Positions 41,712-50,987 of a DNA stretch of 63,387 nucleotides are shown here, piece by piece. The stretch is from assembly GCA_021300155.1 (NCBI GenBank), contig JAJTID010000129.1, positions 1-63,387 of the forward strand. Direction: 5' to 3'. Position 1 is the stretch's first letter; each line of letters starts with the position of its first letter. Under the pieces are notes generated by a model. The model was not told the origin of the DNA. It ran no database searches and was given only the letters and a program-made list of their open reading frames with translations. Source of the stretch: Pirellula sp. Its GTDB lineage: Bacteria > Planctomycetota > Planctomycetia > Pirellulales > Pirellulaceae. Both the position numbers and the translations under genes were made by a program.

Positions 41712-43247
41712 ATGAACTTACTGAACGTCGAGGGATCGTGCACATCCCGAAACGCATGTGATAGGCAATTGGTCCCTCACTCACACATCGGGTTGGGATG
41801 TGTGTTTCGACTTCTGGTTGTTCTTGGGTTTGTCGCTCATGCTTTTCTTGACTCGGTTGTGGCGGACGAGCAGCCACCCAATATCGTGATGGTATTCATC
41901 GATGATATGGGGTGGGGCGACTTTTCCTGTTTTGGGAATCGCGATGCTCAAACGCCAAATGTCGATCGATTGGCAAAGGAGGGGATTCGTTTCTCGCAAT
42001 TTTATGTCAATGCTCCCATCTGTTCGCCGTCGCGATGCGCCTTGATGACGGGTCAGTATCCGCATCGTTGGAAGATCACCTCGTACTTGAATAACCGGAA
42101 AGACAACAATCGACGAGGTGTGGCTGACTGGCTTGACACCAAAGCGCCGACGATAGCTCGCATCTTGCAAAGCCATGGATATGAAACTGGACATTTCGGG
42201 AAATGGCACTTGGGAGGCCAACGCGATGTCGATAACGCCCCACCGATTGCAAGCTACGGCTTTGATCAGTCTCTCACAAACTTCGAAGGGATGGGACCGA
42301 AGCTACTACCGATGACACTGAGGCCTGGAGAGTCCAAGCCTGGAAAGATATGGGCAGATGCGGAGCGGCTCGGCGGACCGGTAGTTTGGAAGCAGCGATC
42401 GGAAATCACAAGCGGCTTTGTCGATGCTGCGATCCCATTCATGGAACAATCGATAAGATCTGGCAAGCCCTTCTTTGTCAACGTCTGGCCAGATGATGTT
42501 CATAGTCCCTATTGGCCATCGACCGAGAATTGGAAAGACGGTTCACGGAGGCAACTGTATCTTTCCGTGTTGGAGGAAATGGAGAAGCAGCTTGGACGAT
42601 TGTTCGATCACATTCGGAACAGCGAATCAATGAAGGCAAACACAATCATCTTGGTTTGCTCGGACAATGGGCCCGATGTCGATGCAGGAAGCGCTGGACC
42701 ATTTCGCGGAACGAAGGCGACTTTGTACGAAGGTGGTACGCGTTCCCCGTTGGTGGTTTGGGGCCCAGGACTGATGAATGCGACTCGCTTCGGCCAACTC
42801 AATGAGTCCTCGGTTTTCTCGGCAATGGATTTAGTCCCGTCGCTGCTATCCGTTGCCAAGGTTCCGTTGCCTAGCGATGTACGCTTGGATGGCGAGAACT
42901 TGTCCGCCGTGCTCCTTGGGCATAGCGACGCGTCGCGAAAGTCCCCGTTGTTTTGGCGCCGACCACCCGATCGCAAGATGGCGTACGGCGATGGCCCGTT
43001 GCCGGATCTGTCGGTTCGCGATGGGCAGTGGAAGCTCTTGTGCGAATACGACGGCAGCAAGGCGGAATTGTATGACCTTGCGAAAGACGTTGGTGAAAAG
43101 CAGAACCTCGCTGCCGGCCAACCAGAGCTTGTTGAGCGGCTAACGAAGGCAGTGATTGCGTGGCATCAATCGATGCCACCTGATAATGGACCTGCGTTAG
43201 GAACGGAAACAGCATCACCACCGTCGGATCGCAAGAAGAAAAAGTAG
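41712..43247 (+). CDS. Secreted sulfatase (arylsulfatase A-like)
   Basis: 511 residues. Hydrolyses sulfate esters, probably of algal or animal sulfated polysaccharides, after export. A long n-region precedes the hydrophobic signal core (about 30-47, cleavage near VVADE). Metal-binding Asp64-Asp65 in FIDDMGWGD; CSPSR with Cys104 is the formylglycine site, so an FGE-type modifying enzyme is needed; GYETGHFGKWHLGG holds the catalytic Lys/His; VCSDNGPDVD gives the second metal pair. The C-terminal subdomain ends in a basic tail (SDRKKKK). Full family length. The start is uncertain, because later GTG/TTG codons near residue 30 would give a more normal signal peptide. Confidence 0.9.
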   Translation: MNLLNVEGSCTSRNACDRQLVPHSHIGLGCVFRLLVVLGFVAHAFLDSVVADEQPPNIVMVFIDDMGWGDFSCFGNRDAQTPNVDRLAKEGIRFSQFYVNAPICSPSRCALMTGQYPHRWKITSYLNNRKDNNRRGVADWLDTKAPTIARILQSHGYETGHFGKWHLGGQRDVDNAPPIASYGFDQSLTNFEGMGPKLLPMTLRPGESKPGKIWADAERLGGPVVWKQRSEITSGFVDAAIPFMEQSIRSGKPFFVNVWPDDVHSPYWPSTENWKDGSRRQLYLSVLEEMEKQLGRLFDHIRNSESMKANTIILVCSDNGPDVDAGSAGPFRGTKATLYEGGTRSPLVVWGPGLMNATRFGQLNESSVFSAMDLVPSLLSVAKVPLPSDVRLDGENLSAVLLGHSDASRKSPLFWRRPPDRKMAYGDGPLPDLSVRDGQWKLLCEYDGSKAELYDLAKDVGEKQNLAAGQPELVERLTKAVIAWHQSMPPDNGPALGTETASPPSDRKKKK

Positions 43248-43325
43248 CGGTCCTCGCCGACAGATTGATCTAGAAACGCTAGCTTTTTCAACCGATCGCT
43301 TTCCCGAAAAATGATGAAACTGCCG

Positions 43326-43353
43326 ATGACAAAAAGTCGCTCCTTCCTACAAT
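43326..43353 (+). promoter_or_regulatory. Putative promoter of the nuo operon
   Basis: ATGACA (43326-43331), 16 bases, TACAAT (43348-43353). The predicted transcription start is near 43360, so the CRP-like palindrome that follows would lie just downstream of it. Confidence 0.45.
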
Positions 43354-43364
43354 AACTGCAGAAG

Positions 43365-43384
43365 TTTGTGAAAAATTTCACAAA
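43365..43384. promoter_or_regulatory. CRP/FNR-type palindrome upstream of nuoA
   Basis: TTTGTGAAA (43365-43373), two bases, TTTCACAAA (43376-43384). The arms are perfect inverted repeats and contain TGTGA-N6-TCACA, the classical CRP half-sites with correct spacing. It ends 26 bases before the nuoA start codon. Confidence 0.65.
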
Positions 43385-43410
43385 GTCCCCCATCCGCAGG
43401 ATTCGGAAAC

Positions 43411-43791
43411 GTGGCGAACTACTTACCAATTTTAATCTATCTCATTGCTGTGATTGGTTTTGCGGCAGTTTCATTGTTAGCCCCGCACATTGTTGCGCCG
43501 CGAAAGCGGACCCGTGTTAAGGACATGCCTTACGAATCGGGAATGGATCCGGTCGGGGACGCGAGGAAGCCGTTTGACGTCAAGTTTTACTTGATCGCCA
43601 TCCTGTTCTTGGTTTTCGACATCGAGCTTTTGTTTTTGTATCCATGGGCTGTTTCGCTTTTGGCGCCGGACGGTGTGCCGATGGCTTTTCGTCCTGCAGT
43701 TTTGGCGGTGTTGACTGTGCTGATGGCGACGTTGGGTCTCGCTTACGTGGTTGCGTACCGCAAAGGAGTATTCGATTGGCGACGGAAATAA
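43411..43791 (+). CDS. nuoA: NADH-quinone oxidoreductase subunit A
   Basis: 126 residues, GTG start. Membrane subunit of complex I near the quinone channel. Three transmembrane helices: about 6-26, 63-83 ([21 protein letters not shown] with the conserved FD.E) and 95-115. The loop [13 protein letters not shown] corresponds to the mobile YE.G loop of the family (Cys in most relatives is Ser here). First gene of the 14-gene nuo operon, directly after a promoter-like element and a CRP-type palindrome. It overlaps nuoB by 16 bases. Confidence 0.93.
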   Translation: MANYLPILIYLIAVIGFAAVSLLAPHIVAPRKRTRVKDMPYESGMDPVGDARKPFDVKFYLIAILFLVFDIELLFLYPWAVSLLAPDGVPMAFRPAVLAVLTVLMATLGLAYVVAYRKGVFDWRRK

Positions 43792-44378
43792 ATAAAACAG
43801 TTGGAGACAATGTTTTCTTAACGACATTGGACGCTGCGGCCTCTTGGGCCCGTGCGAACAGTTTGTGGCCTATGCCTTTTGCTACTGCTTGCTGTGGTAT
43901 CGAATTGATGAGTACGGCGGCGAGTCGTCACGATTTGTCTCGCTTTGGTAGCGAAGTCATGCGATTTTCGCCGCGTCAGTGCGATCTGATGATCGTTGCG
44001 GGACGTGTGGTAATGAAGATGTTGCCTGTGCTTCAGCGGATTTGGTTGCAGATGCCTGAGCCGAAGTGGTGCATCTCGATGGGGGCATGTGCTTGTTCAG
44101 GTGGAGTGTTCGACACATACGCCGTGGTGCAAGGGATCGACCGATTCATACCTGTAGATGTTTATGTACCCGGTTGCCCACCCCGACCCGAGCAGTTGAT
44201 TCGTTCGATTATTGATCTTCAAGAAAAGATCCAATCGGGCGGAACGTACAACGCACGAGAGTTCAAGCTTCGGATTCTACCAGAAGGTCCACAGCGATTC
44301 GATGAAGATGAGTTGATTCGCATTCGCGAGCGAAACGGGTTCAAGCTAGATCCGCCAACCTACGATCCTGTTCACTAA
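43776..44378 (+). CDS. nuoB: NADH-quinone oxidoreductase subunit B
   Basis: 200 residues. Carries cluster N2, the last iron-sulfur centre before quinone. Ligands are Cys39-Cys40 (TACCGIELM), Cys105 (MGACACSGG) and Cys134 (PGCPPRPE), in the standard arrangement. Start is the TTG at 43776, which has AGGAG 8 bases upstream and gives a family-like N-terminus ([18 protein letters not shown]); upstream in-frame sequence belongs to nuoA. Overlap of 16 bases with nuoA suggests translational coupling. Confidence 0.94.
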   Translation: MATEINKTVGDNVFLTTLDAAASWARANSLWPMPFATACCGIELMSTAASRHDLSRFGSEVMRFSPRQCDLMIVAGRVVMKMLPVLQRIWLQMPEPKWCISMGACACSGGVFDTYAVVQGIDRFIPVDVYVPGCPPRPEQLIRSIIDLQEKIQSGGTYNAREFKLRILPEGPQRFDEDELIRIRERNGFKLDPPTYDPVH

Positions 44379-44400
44379 GCCATATCACTAGGCAATCATT

Positions 44401-44922
44401 ATGACCAACACGACAGCTAGCTCCGATGTAGGTGATTTGCAATCGCGATTGTCCGGCGAAGTTCCGGGCGTTTCGCTTGCATGGTCGACGTATCAAGATC
44501 AAACGCGAGTGGTGGTTCCTGCCGCCGATCTGCTTTCGGTGTTGCAGGCTTCGAAGAAGATTGGCTTCGACCAACTCACAGATATCACTTGTGTGGATCT
44601 GTTGGAGTATGGAAATGCAACGGATCGATTTGAGGTGGTCTATCTTCTGCTCAATATCGAAACGAGCGAGCGATTGACGCTGAAGACGTACCTCAATGAG
44701 CCTGATTTAACGATACCTTCAGCGACTTCGGTCTGGTTTGGTGCGGATTGGCTAGAGCGGGAAGTCTACGACATGTACGGGATCATCTTCGCAGGCCATC
44801 CGAATTTCAAGCGACTTTTGTTGCCACAAGAGTTTCAATCGTTCCCGCTTCGCAAAGACTATCCGGTCAAGGGTCGAGGCGAGCGGCACAATTTCCCAGT
44901 GATCACTCGGGCAGAAAGCTAA
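44401..44922 (+). CDS. nuoC: NADH-quinone oxidoreductase subunit C
   Basis: 173 residues, separate from nuoD (in enterobacteria the two are fused). Structural subunit of the peripheral arm. Family motifs: FDQLTDITCVDLLEYG, RFEVVYLLLNIETSERLTLKT, SVWFGADWLEREVYDMYGIIFAGHPNFKRLLLP (here in part) and FPLRKDYPVKGRGERH, ending short as usual. A 22-base gap separates it from nuoB and 12 bases from nuoD. Confidence 0.94.
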   Translation: MTNTTASSDVGDLQSRLSGEVPGVSLAWSTYQDQTRVVVPAADLLSVLQASKKIGFDQLTDITCVDLLEYGNATDRFEVVYLLLNIETSERLTLKTYLNEPDLTIPSATSVWFGADWLEREVYDMYGIIFAGHPNFKRLLLPQEFQSFPLRKDYPVKGRGERHNFPVITRAES

Positions 44923-44934
44923 TAGGAGAGAACC

Positions 44935-46155
44935 ATGCCATTAGAACTGATTGATCGCCCGGACTTGGATGCGGACCACAAAGAAGGTCTGTGGACTTTG
45001 AACTTCGGTCCTCAGCATCCGGCAACGCACACCACGTTGCGATTGGTTCTGCAACTGGATGGCGAAATGGTGATGGATGCGGAGCCAGACATTGGCTTTC
45101 TGCATAGCGGATTTGAAAAGCTGGGAGAAGTTCTTGACTTCAATCAGTATGTCACGATCGTCGATCGGATGAATTACATTTCGCCGTTGGCGAATGAGAT
45201 CGCTTGGCACCACGCTGTCGAGAAGTTGCTCAACATCGAGCTGACCGCGCGATGCAAATATATCCGCACAATCTTTGCAGAGTTGATGCGAATTCATGAT
45301 CACTTGCTGTGCACTGGTACATGCGTGCTCGACTTGGGTGGCGCGACAGCGTTTATGTATGCGTTCAACGAGCGTGAGTACATCTACGAAATTTGCGAGC
45401 GTGCATCTGGTCAGCGATTCCATACGTCGTACACGCGAGTCGGCGGACTGCTCTACGATGTGACAGACGATTGGATCGAAATGGTCCGCAAGTTCTGCCG
45501 CACGTTCCCGAAGGCTTATCGAGATTTTGCTGGTCTGGTGATGAAGAATCGAATCTTCGTCGAGCGCACCAAGGGCGTCGGTGTATTGACTCGCGAGGAA
45601 GCGATAGCAGGCGGTGCGACAGGGCCTGTGGCCCGGGCAAGCGGTGTTGCTCGTGATTTGCGCCGAGACGAGCCTTATTTGGCATACGAAGACTTCGATT
45701 TCGATATCTGTGCGGCACAAGGTGGCGACTGCTATGCACGCTTCCAGGTTCGTATGATGGAGATTCTGGAAAGCCTCAAGATCATCGAGCAGGCGATTGA
45801 AAATCTTCCTGCTGGACCGATTTATTCTGCAGGAACGGGGAAAGAGACCATTCCCGATAAGCGAGAAGTGTACCGAAGTATCGAGGGATTGATTCATCAC
45901 TTTGAGAGCATCATGCCGAACCGGCAGATGCCAGCACCAAAGGAATCGATCTATGCCGCAACGGAATCACCGAACGGCGAATTGGGTTATTACATCGTGG
46001 GAGATGGAACGTTTCGTGCCTATCGAGCCCGAACGCGTCCACCTTCTTTGCTCCACTTTTCTCTTTTCTCTCGCATGATCAAGGGATGTATGTTGAGCGA
46101 TGTGGTAGCTGTTCTCGGAAGTATCAATATTATTGCAGCGGAGTTGGATCGATGA
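44935..46155 (+). CDS. nuoD: NADH-quinone oxidoreductase subunit D
   Basis: 406 residues. Forms the quinone-binding pocket with NuoB. Motifs: FGPQHPATHTTLRLVLQLDGE with the quinone His near 25-28, DIGFLHSGFEKL (Ser where most have Arg in HRG.EK), YVTIVDRMNYISPL, ARCKYIRTIFAELMRIHDHLLC and the C-terminal RARTRPPSLLHFS. A clean AGGAGAG precedes the ATG. The last bases overlap nuoE (ATGA). Full family length. Confidence 0.95.
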   Translation: MPLELIDRPDLDADHKEGLWTLNFGPQHPATHTTLRLVLQLDGEMVMDAEPDIGFLHSGFEKLGEVLDFNQYVTIVDRMNYISPLANEIAWHHAVEKLLNIELTARCKYIRTIFAELMRIHDHLLCTGTCVLDLGGATAFMYAFNEREYIYEICERASGQRFHTSYTRVGGLLYDVTDDWIEMVRKFCRTFPKAYRDFAGLVMKNRIFVERTKGVGVLTREEAIAGGATGPVARASGVARDLRRDEPYLAYEDFDFDICAAQGGDCYARFQVRMMEILESLKIIEQAIENLPAGPIYSAGTGKETIPDKREVYRSIEGLIHHFESIMPNRQMPAPKESIYAATESPNGELGYYIVGDGTFRAYRARTRPPSLLHFSLFSRMIKGCMLSDVVAVLGSINIIAAELDR

Positions 46156-46628
46156 GCGAACTTAGTCCGAACGCAAAGAAGGTGATCGAGGAGCACATCG
46201 ATCGCTATCCGAGCAAGCAGGCAGTGACTCTTCCTGCATTGCATATCGTTCAAGAGGAGCGAGGTTGCGTCAGCAACAAAGCGATGAAAGAGATTGCGGA
46301 GATTCTAGAATTGTCTCCCGCCCAGATTCACGACACCATGTCCTTCTACGGTTTCTTTCGCACGGAAGAAGATCCGCTCGGCAAGACTCGCGTTTGGATT
46401 TGCCGATCGTTGCCGTGCATGCTGCGTGGTGGTGAAGAGTTGCTTTCGGAACTTTGCGAGCGATGGGGAATTCAGCCTGGTGGAACGACCACGGATGGAA
46501 AAATCACATTGGAATTAGCGGAGTGTTTGGGCGCATGCGATGGCGCACCATGCATGTTGGTAAACGACGAACTGACATTACGAGTGACTGCGGATGACGT
46601 TGAGAAACAAGTTCGAGGTGTTCAATGA
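46152..46628 (+). CDS. nuoE: NADH-quinone oxidoreductase subunit E
   Basis: 158 residues. Binds the [2Fe-2S] cluster N1a with Cys84, Cys89, Cys125 and Cys129; the spacing 5/36/4 equals that of E. coli NuoE. The thioredoxin-like fold is visible: LHIVQEERGCVSNKAMKEIAEIL, MSFYGFFRTEEDPLGKTRVWICRSLPC, LAECLGACDGAPCMLVNDEL. The start is the ATG at 46152 in the nuoD stop (ATGA); the open frame reaches further up but lies inside nuoD. Its stop overlaps the nuoF start. Confidence 0.94.
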   Translation: MSELSPNAKKVIEEHIDRYPSKQAVTLPALHIVQEERGCVSNKAMKEIAEILELSPAQIHDTMSFYGFFRTEEDPLGKTRVWICRSLPCMLRGGEELLSELCERWGIQPGGTTTDGKITLELAECLGACDGAPCMLVNDELTLRVTADDVEKQVRGVQ

Positions 46629-47959
46629 GCGATAGCGAATTCAAGCCTGTATTGTTGGGACGCGTGGGTAGACCGAATAGCCAGTCTCTCGAATCTTACA
46701 AAGCGGATGGTGGATACAAGGCGTTGGCTAAAGCATTGTCGATGGCAAACACTGATGTCATTGAAACAGTCAAAGCATCCGGATTGCGAGGGCGCGGCGG
46801 TGCAGGATTTCCAACAGGTCTCAAATGGACTTTTTTGCCTAAGGATATCAACGGACCGGTCTATCTTTGCATCAATGGCGACGAGAGCGAACCTGGCACG
46901 TTCAACAATCGCGTGTTGATCGAAGAAGATCCGCATCAAGTGCTCGAAGGGATCGTGATTAGCAGTTATGCAACACGAACGACGACAGCGTATTTTTACT
47001 TGCGATACGAGTATGGTCGTTGCTACCGAGTGTTGAAGGCGGCGATCGATGAGATGTACGCCAACAACCTTTTGGGCAAGAATATTCTTGGTTCGAACTA
47101 CAGCCTTGACATCCACCTGCACCGTGGTGCGTGTGCTTATATCTGCGGTGAAGAAACGGGTCTAATCGAAAGCCTGGAAGGCAAGCGAGCTTGGCCGCGA
47201 ATCAAGCCTCCGTTTCCTGCGATCGAAGGTGCTTTTCGAAGACCAACCGTCGTGAACAACGTCGAGACGATGGCTTGCATCCCTCACATCATCGAACGTG
47301 GGCCAGAGTGGTTCATGACGATGGGGATCCCGAAAGATCCGAACAATCCTCGCGATGCAGGTTCTTATGGACCAAAGCTATATTGCATCAGTGGACATGT
47401 GAACAAGCCCGGCTTGGTCGAACTGCCGATGGGAATCACTGCCCGCGAACTTATCGATAAGCATGCCGGAGGCGTTTGGAAAGGTCGAAAGGCCAAGGCG
47501 GTCGTGCCTGGTGGAATCAGCATGGGTTTCATGAGCGAAAAAGAGCTCGATACGCCGCTTGATTTCGCAGGGCCAGGACGAGTCGGTTGCCTCGGTTTGG
47601 GAACGGCTGCCGTCATCGTGATCGACGACCATACCAGCATGGTGGATGTCCTTTACAATGCTTGCCGATTTTTTGCTCACGAATCGTGTGGACAGTGCAC
47701 ACCATGCCGTGAAGGGACCGCTTGGTCCACCAAGATATTGGAGCGGATTCGAGAGGGGCGTGGCAAATTGAGCGACATCGATTTGTTGTTGGAGATATCG
47801 TCTTCGATCGGAACAATTCCAGGTTCCACGATTTGCGGACTGGCTGATGGTGCGGCTTGGCCGATGAAGACGGCCATCAACAAGTTCAGACCTGAGTTTG
47901 AAGAGTACATCAAGAGCGGACGAAAGAGTGAAAGCCGTCAATTGGCTGGCGCTCATTAA
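46625..47959 (+). CDS. nuoF: NADH-quinone oxidoreductase subunit F
   Basis: 444 residues. NADH-oxidising subunit with FMN and cluster N3. FMN/NADH motifs GLRGRGGAGFPTGLKWTFLP and NGDESEPGTFNNRVLIEEDPHQ (the latter given in part), GAYICGEETGLIESLEGKRAWPR-like segment and the cluster ligands in ESCGQCTPCREGTAW with the fourth Cys in GSTICGLADGAAWP. All are in place. Start ATG overlaps the nuoE stop. About 110 bases with a hairpin separate it from nuoG. Confidence 0.95.
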   Translation: MSDSEFKPVLLGRVGRPNSQSLESYKADGGYKALAKALSMANTDVIETVKASGLRGRGGAGFPTGLKWTFLPKDINGPVYLCINGDESEPGTFNNRVLIEEDPHQVLEGIVISSYATRTTTAYFYLRYEYGRCYRVLKAAIDEMYANNLLGKNILGSNYSLDIHLHRGACAYICGEETGLIESLEGKRAWPRIKPPFPAIEGAFRRPTVVNNVETMACIPHIIERGPEWFMTMGIPKDPNNPRDAGSYGPKLYCISGHVNKPGLVELPMGITARELIDKHAGGVWKGRKAKAVVPGGISMGFMSEKELDTPLDFAGPGRVGCLGLGTAAVIVIDDHTSMVDVLYNACRFFAHESCGQCTPCREGTAWSTKILERIREGRGKLSDIDLLLEISSSIGTIPGSTICGLADGAAWPMKTAINKFRPEFEEYIKSGRKSESRQLAGAH

Positions 47960-47986
47960 TCCCGTTACCTGACCAAATAGAACGTA

Positions 47987-48014
47987 TCGTGTTCATCGAA
48001 TTGAGAGAACACGA
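47987..48014. promoter_or_regulatory. Stem-loop between nuoF and nuoG
   Basis: TCGTGTTC (47987-47994) pairs perfectly with GAACACGA (48007-48014) across 12 bases, in the longest gap of the first half of the nuo operon. No T-run follows. It could be an mRNA processing or stability element, or a regulator site. Confidence 0.4.
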
Positions 48015-48071
48015 AACTTACACAACGTAGTTTCCAATCCAAAACTAGTTCTAATTTACGAAAGCAATCCA

Positions 48072-49778
48072 GTGCCAAAGGTCATCGTTAACGATATCGA
48101 AGTCGACGCAGATCCAAAGGACAATTGCATCCTCGCAGCTCGTAAGGCTGGGGTCGAGATCCCGCACTATTGCTGGCACGAAGCGTTGTCCGTGGTCGCT
48201 TCCTGCCGCATGTGCTTGGTCGAGGTCGGTGAGAAAAAGCCGGATGGAACTGTCGTGATGGGACCTAAGTTGGTTCCAGGTTGTCAGACACCGATCAAAG
48301 ATGGAACGGTGATCAAGACCGACACGCAAAAAGTGAAAACCTCGCAAGCGTTGACGCTCGAATTGCTGTTGTTGAATCATCCCCTCGATTGCTCGATTTG
48401 CGATCAAGCGGGCGAGTGTTATCTTCAAGATTACACCTACAAGTTCGGCAAGGCGCAGAGCAGGCTCGACGAGCCCAAGATTCAACGCGAAGACAAGTAT
48501 CATATCGGCGAGCAGATCGCGTTATTCACCGATCGTTGTGTGATGTGCACACGTTGCGTTCGATTCACACGCGAAGTCAGTGGTACTGCAGAGTTGCAAG
48601 TCGTTGCGCGTGGCAGTCACGAAGAGATCGATGTGTTCCCAGAGACACCGTGTAACAACAAGCTTGCAGGAAACGTTGTGGATCTTTGTCCCGTGGGTGC
48701 GCTTTGTAGCAAGGACTTCCTTTACAAGAAGCGCGTTTGGTGGCTCAAGAGTGCGGACAGCGTTTGCACCGGCTGTTCGACTGGATGCAGTATCCACATC
48801 GATCAGAACGAAGACAAGGTTTATCGTTTGAGACCTCGTACGAATCCGCTAGCCCAAGGTCACTTCATGTGTGACGAGGGGCGGTTCGGATTTAAGTACA
48901 TTTCGGACGAACGGAGATTGACCAAGCCGAGAGTTTCAGAATCGATCGCCTTGAGCAAGAAATCAAACGGTTCAAAAGCAGGTGGACTTGGTGATCTAAA
49001 TTTCTCCGATCCATGGTCAGACGTTTTGGAAGTCACCCGCACCAAGATCAAAGAAGCGATCAAGACGGATGCACGTGGATTCGTCGGTGTCCTATCACCA
49101 TTCATGACCATCGAAGAAGCATATTTGCTCGCCAGCTATTTGAAGCAACTTGATTCTCGCGTTCGATTGGTATTGGGACCGGTTCCTATGGTCGGGACGG
49201 ATGATATGTATCCTAAGGGCCCCAAGGGTGAAGCTCCCGAAGCTGGCAAAGTCAAGTTTACGATCCGAGCCGAGAAATGCCCGAACCGATTGGGTGTTGA
49301 GGCCGTTCTACGACACTTTGAGGGGCAAGTGATCTCGGTTGCGCAGGTCGCAGCAAAAGCCGATGCTACATCATGGTATTTCGTGGGAGGATACCAACAT
49401 GGTTGGGTCGACGAGTCGATCGATCGAGGTGTTGGAAAACCATCGCTCTTGATTGTCCAAGATCTGTTCCCGTCTCCGCTAAGCGATCGAGCCGACATCG
49501 TGTTGCCTTCAGGTAGTTTTGCAGAACGGGATGGCACGTACGTAAACCATTCCGGTCTTGCTCAAACAGCGAATGCGGCGGTCCGGTCGCCGGCTGACAC
49601 GCGTTCCGATGGACGGATCTTGATGGAGTTGACGGAACGCAAAGGACTTTACAACGCTATGGCGATTCGCAAAGAGATTGGCGGAGTGATTCGTTCTCTC
49701 GCCGCACTTGGAGTAGGCGACCTAGGCGAGAATGGTGTCAAATTGAATGCGTCCAACCGTGAACCGGTCTTTTCATAA
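48072..49778 (+). CDS. nuoG: NADH-quinone oxidoreductase subunit G
   Basis: 568 residues, GTG start. Electron-wire subunit of complex I. Ligands seen: [2Fe-2S] N1b Cys34/45/48/71; N4-type His103, Cys107, Cys110, Cys116; N5-type Cys156/159/162 with Cys206; and Cys232/235/239/267, whose 3/4/28 spacing equals that of the off-path N7 cluster of E. coli. The molybdopterin-like C-terminal half is short compared with the 700-900 residues of most NuoG, though FPSPLSDRADIVLPSGSFAERDGTYVNHSG is present. It ends soon after, so distal domains are lost. Confidence 0.92.
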   Translation: MPKVIVNDIEVDADPKDNCILAARKAGVEIPHYCWHEALSVVASCRMCLVEVGEKKPDGTVVMGPKLVPGCQTPIKDGTVIKTDTQKVKTSQALTLELLLLNHPLDCSICDQAGECYLQDYTYKFGKAQSRLDEPKIQREDKYHIGEQIALFTDRCVMCTRCVRFTREVSGTAELQVVARGSHEEIDVFPETPCNNKLAGNVVDLCPVGALCSKDFLYKKRVWWLKSADSVCTGCSTGCSIHIDQNEDKVYRLRPRTNPLAQGHFMCDEGRFGFKYISDERRLTKPRVSESIALSKKSNGSKAGGLGDLNFSDPWSDVLEVTRTKIKEAIKTDARGFVGVLSPFMTIEEAYLLASYLKQLDSRVRLVLGPVPMVGTDDMYPKGPKGEAPEAGKVKFTIRAEKCPNRLGVEAVLRHFEGQVISVAQVAAKADATSWYFVGGYQHGWVDESIDRGVGKPSLLIVQDLFPSPLSDRADIVLPSGSFAERDGTYVNHSGLAQTANAAVRSPADTRSDGRILMELTERKGLYNAMAIRKEIGGVIRSLAALGVGDLGENGVKLNASNREPVFS

Positions 49779-49802
49779 CCCGATAGGCTGAAGAACGAAT
49801 CC

Positions 49803-50987
49803 ATGATTGAGTACATGAAAGAACTATGGCCGATACTTTGGCCAACGCTCGGGGCGATCGGTGTGATTTTGGCTTTTGTGCCGATCCTCGGTCTTTATAT
49901 GACGTTCATCGAACGCAAGATTGCGGCTTACATTCAGGACCGAGTCGGGCCTAACCGTGTGGGGCCGTTTGGATTGTTTCAAGCGATCGCTGACGGGATC
50001 AAGATCTTCTTGAAAGAGCAAGTGATCCCGGATCACGTTTACACTTTTCTTTACTTTATTGCTCCGACCTTTAGTTTGATGACCGCGATGTTCGCACTGG
50101 TTGTCATGCCGTTCGGGCCAGTGCCAGTCGAGTACGAATCTGGGTTCCGGTATGTCGTTGCTCCAGGCATCGATATCGGGATCATCATGATGTTCGCGAT
50201 CAGTTCCTTGTCAGCATACGGGATCATCCTAGGTGGATGGGCTTCGAACAACAAGTATTCGTTGTACGGAGCCATTCGTTCGTGTGCCCAGTTCATCAGC
50301 TATGAAATCCCTCTCGGGCTCTCCATTATTGGAGTGATTGCCGCGACGGGTTCGTTGAACATTGAAAAGATCGTGGCCGCGCAAGGTGGATCGCTGTGGG
50401 ACTGGAATCTGTTCTGGCAACCGCTTGCGTTGCTTGTGTTCTTCACGAGTGCACTGGCTGAGACAAACCGATTGCCATTCGACTTGCCAGAGTGCGAACA
50501 AGAATTGGTGGGCGGTTTCCATACGGAGTACGGCGGAATCAAGTTCGTGCTCTTCTTCTTAGCGGAGTACACGCACATCGTCACGGTGAGTTTCTTGACT
50601 GTGTTGTTGTTCTTTGGTGGGTGGCACTTTCCCGGTTTGACCGGGCCTGTGGATGCTTCTCTCGGTGGCATGTTGCTGCGAACATTCGTATTGGTTGCCA
50701 AGGTATGCGGGGTTGTGTTGTTCATTATGATCCTTCGCTGGGCCTTGCCACGTTTCCGATTCGATCAGTTGATGGGATTGGCCTGGAAAGGTTTGATTCC
50801 GTTGGGATTGGTAAATTTGTTTTTGGTGGCGGTCGTTTTGACGCTTGGCTTGCCGAAACACTTGCTAGCAGGAACAGCCGTTTTGTTGTTTGTGGCTGCG
50901 ATGATTAGCACTTACCAGTTGCAAAGAACTCTTAATCAATCGAATCCGCGCGTAATGAACGGTGGAATACGAGGAGTGTCAGTATGA
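49803..50987 (+). CDS. nuoH: NADH-quinone oxidoreductase subunit H
   Basis: 394 residues, membrane subunit at the junction of the two arms, with eight or so transmembrane helices. Conserved segments: FIERKIAAYIQDRVGPNRVGPFGL (TM1 loop), FQAIADGIKIFLKE, SYEIPLGLSIIGVI and ETNRLPFDLPECEQELVGGFHTEY, which line the quinone tunnel and the proton entrance; then FFLAEYTHIVTVSFL. Slightly longer than the E. coli protein (325) by extra C-terminal helices. Its stop overlaps nuoI by 4 bases. Confidence 0.95.
   Translation: MIEYMKELWPILWPTLGAIGVILAFVPILGLYMTFIERKIAAYIQDRVGPNRVGPFGLFQAIADGIKIFLKEQVIPDHVYTFLYFIAPTFSLMTAMFALVVMPFGPVPVEYESGFRYVVAPGIDIGIIMMFAISSLSAYGIILGGWASNNKYSLYGAIRSCAQFISYEIPLGLSIIGVIAATGSLNIEKIVAAQGGSLWDWNLFWQPLALLVFFTSALAETNRLPFDLPECEQELVGGFHTEYGGIKFVLFFLAEYTHIVTVSFLTVLLFFGGWHFPGLTGPVDASLGGMLLRTFVLVAKVCGVVLFIMILRWALPRFRFDQLMGLAWKGLIPLGLVNLFLVAVVLTLGLPKHLLAGTAVLLFVAAMISTYQLQRTLNQSNPRVMNGGIRGVSV

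Noticed and set aside
44941-45900. 319-residue minus-strand frame opposite nuoD
   Set aside because: Shadow of a strongly conserved nuo gene; composition is Cys/His/Arg-rich and unlike a real protein.
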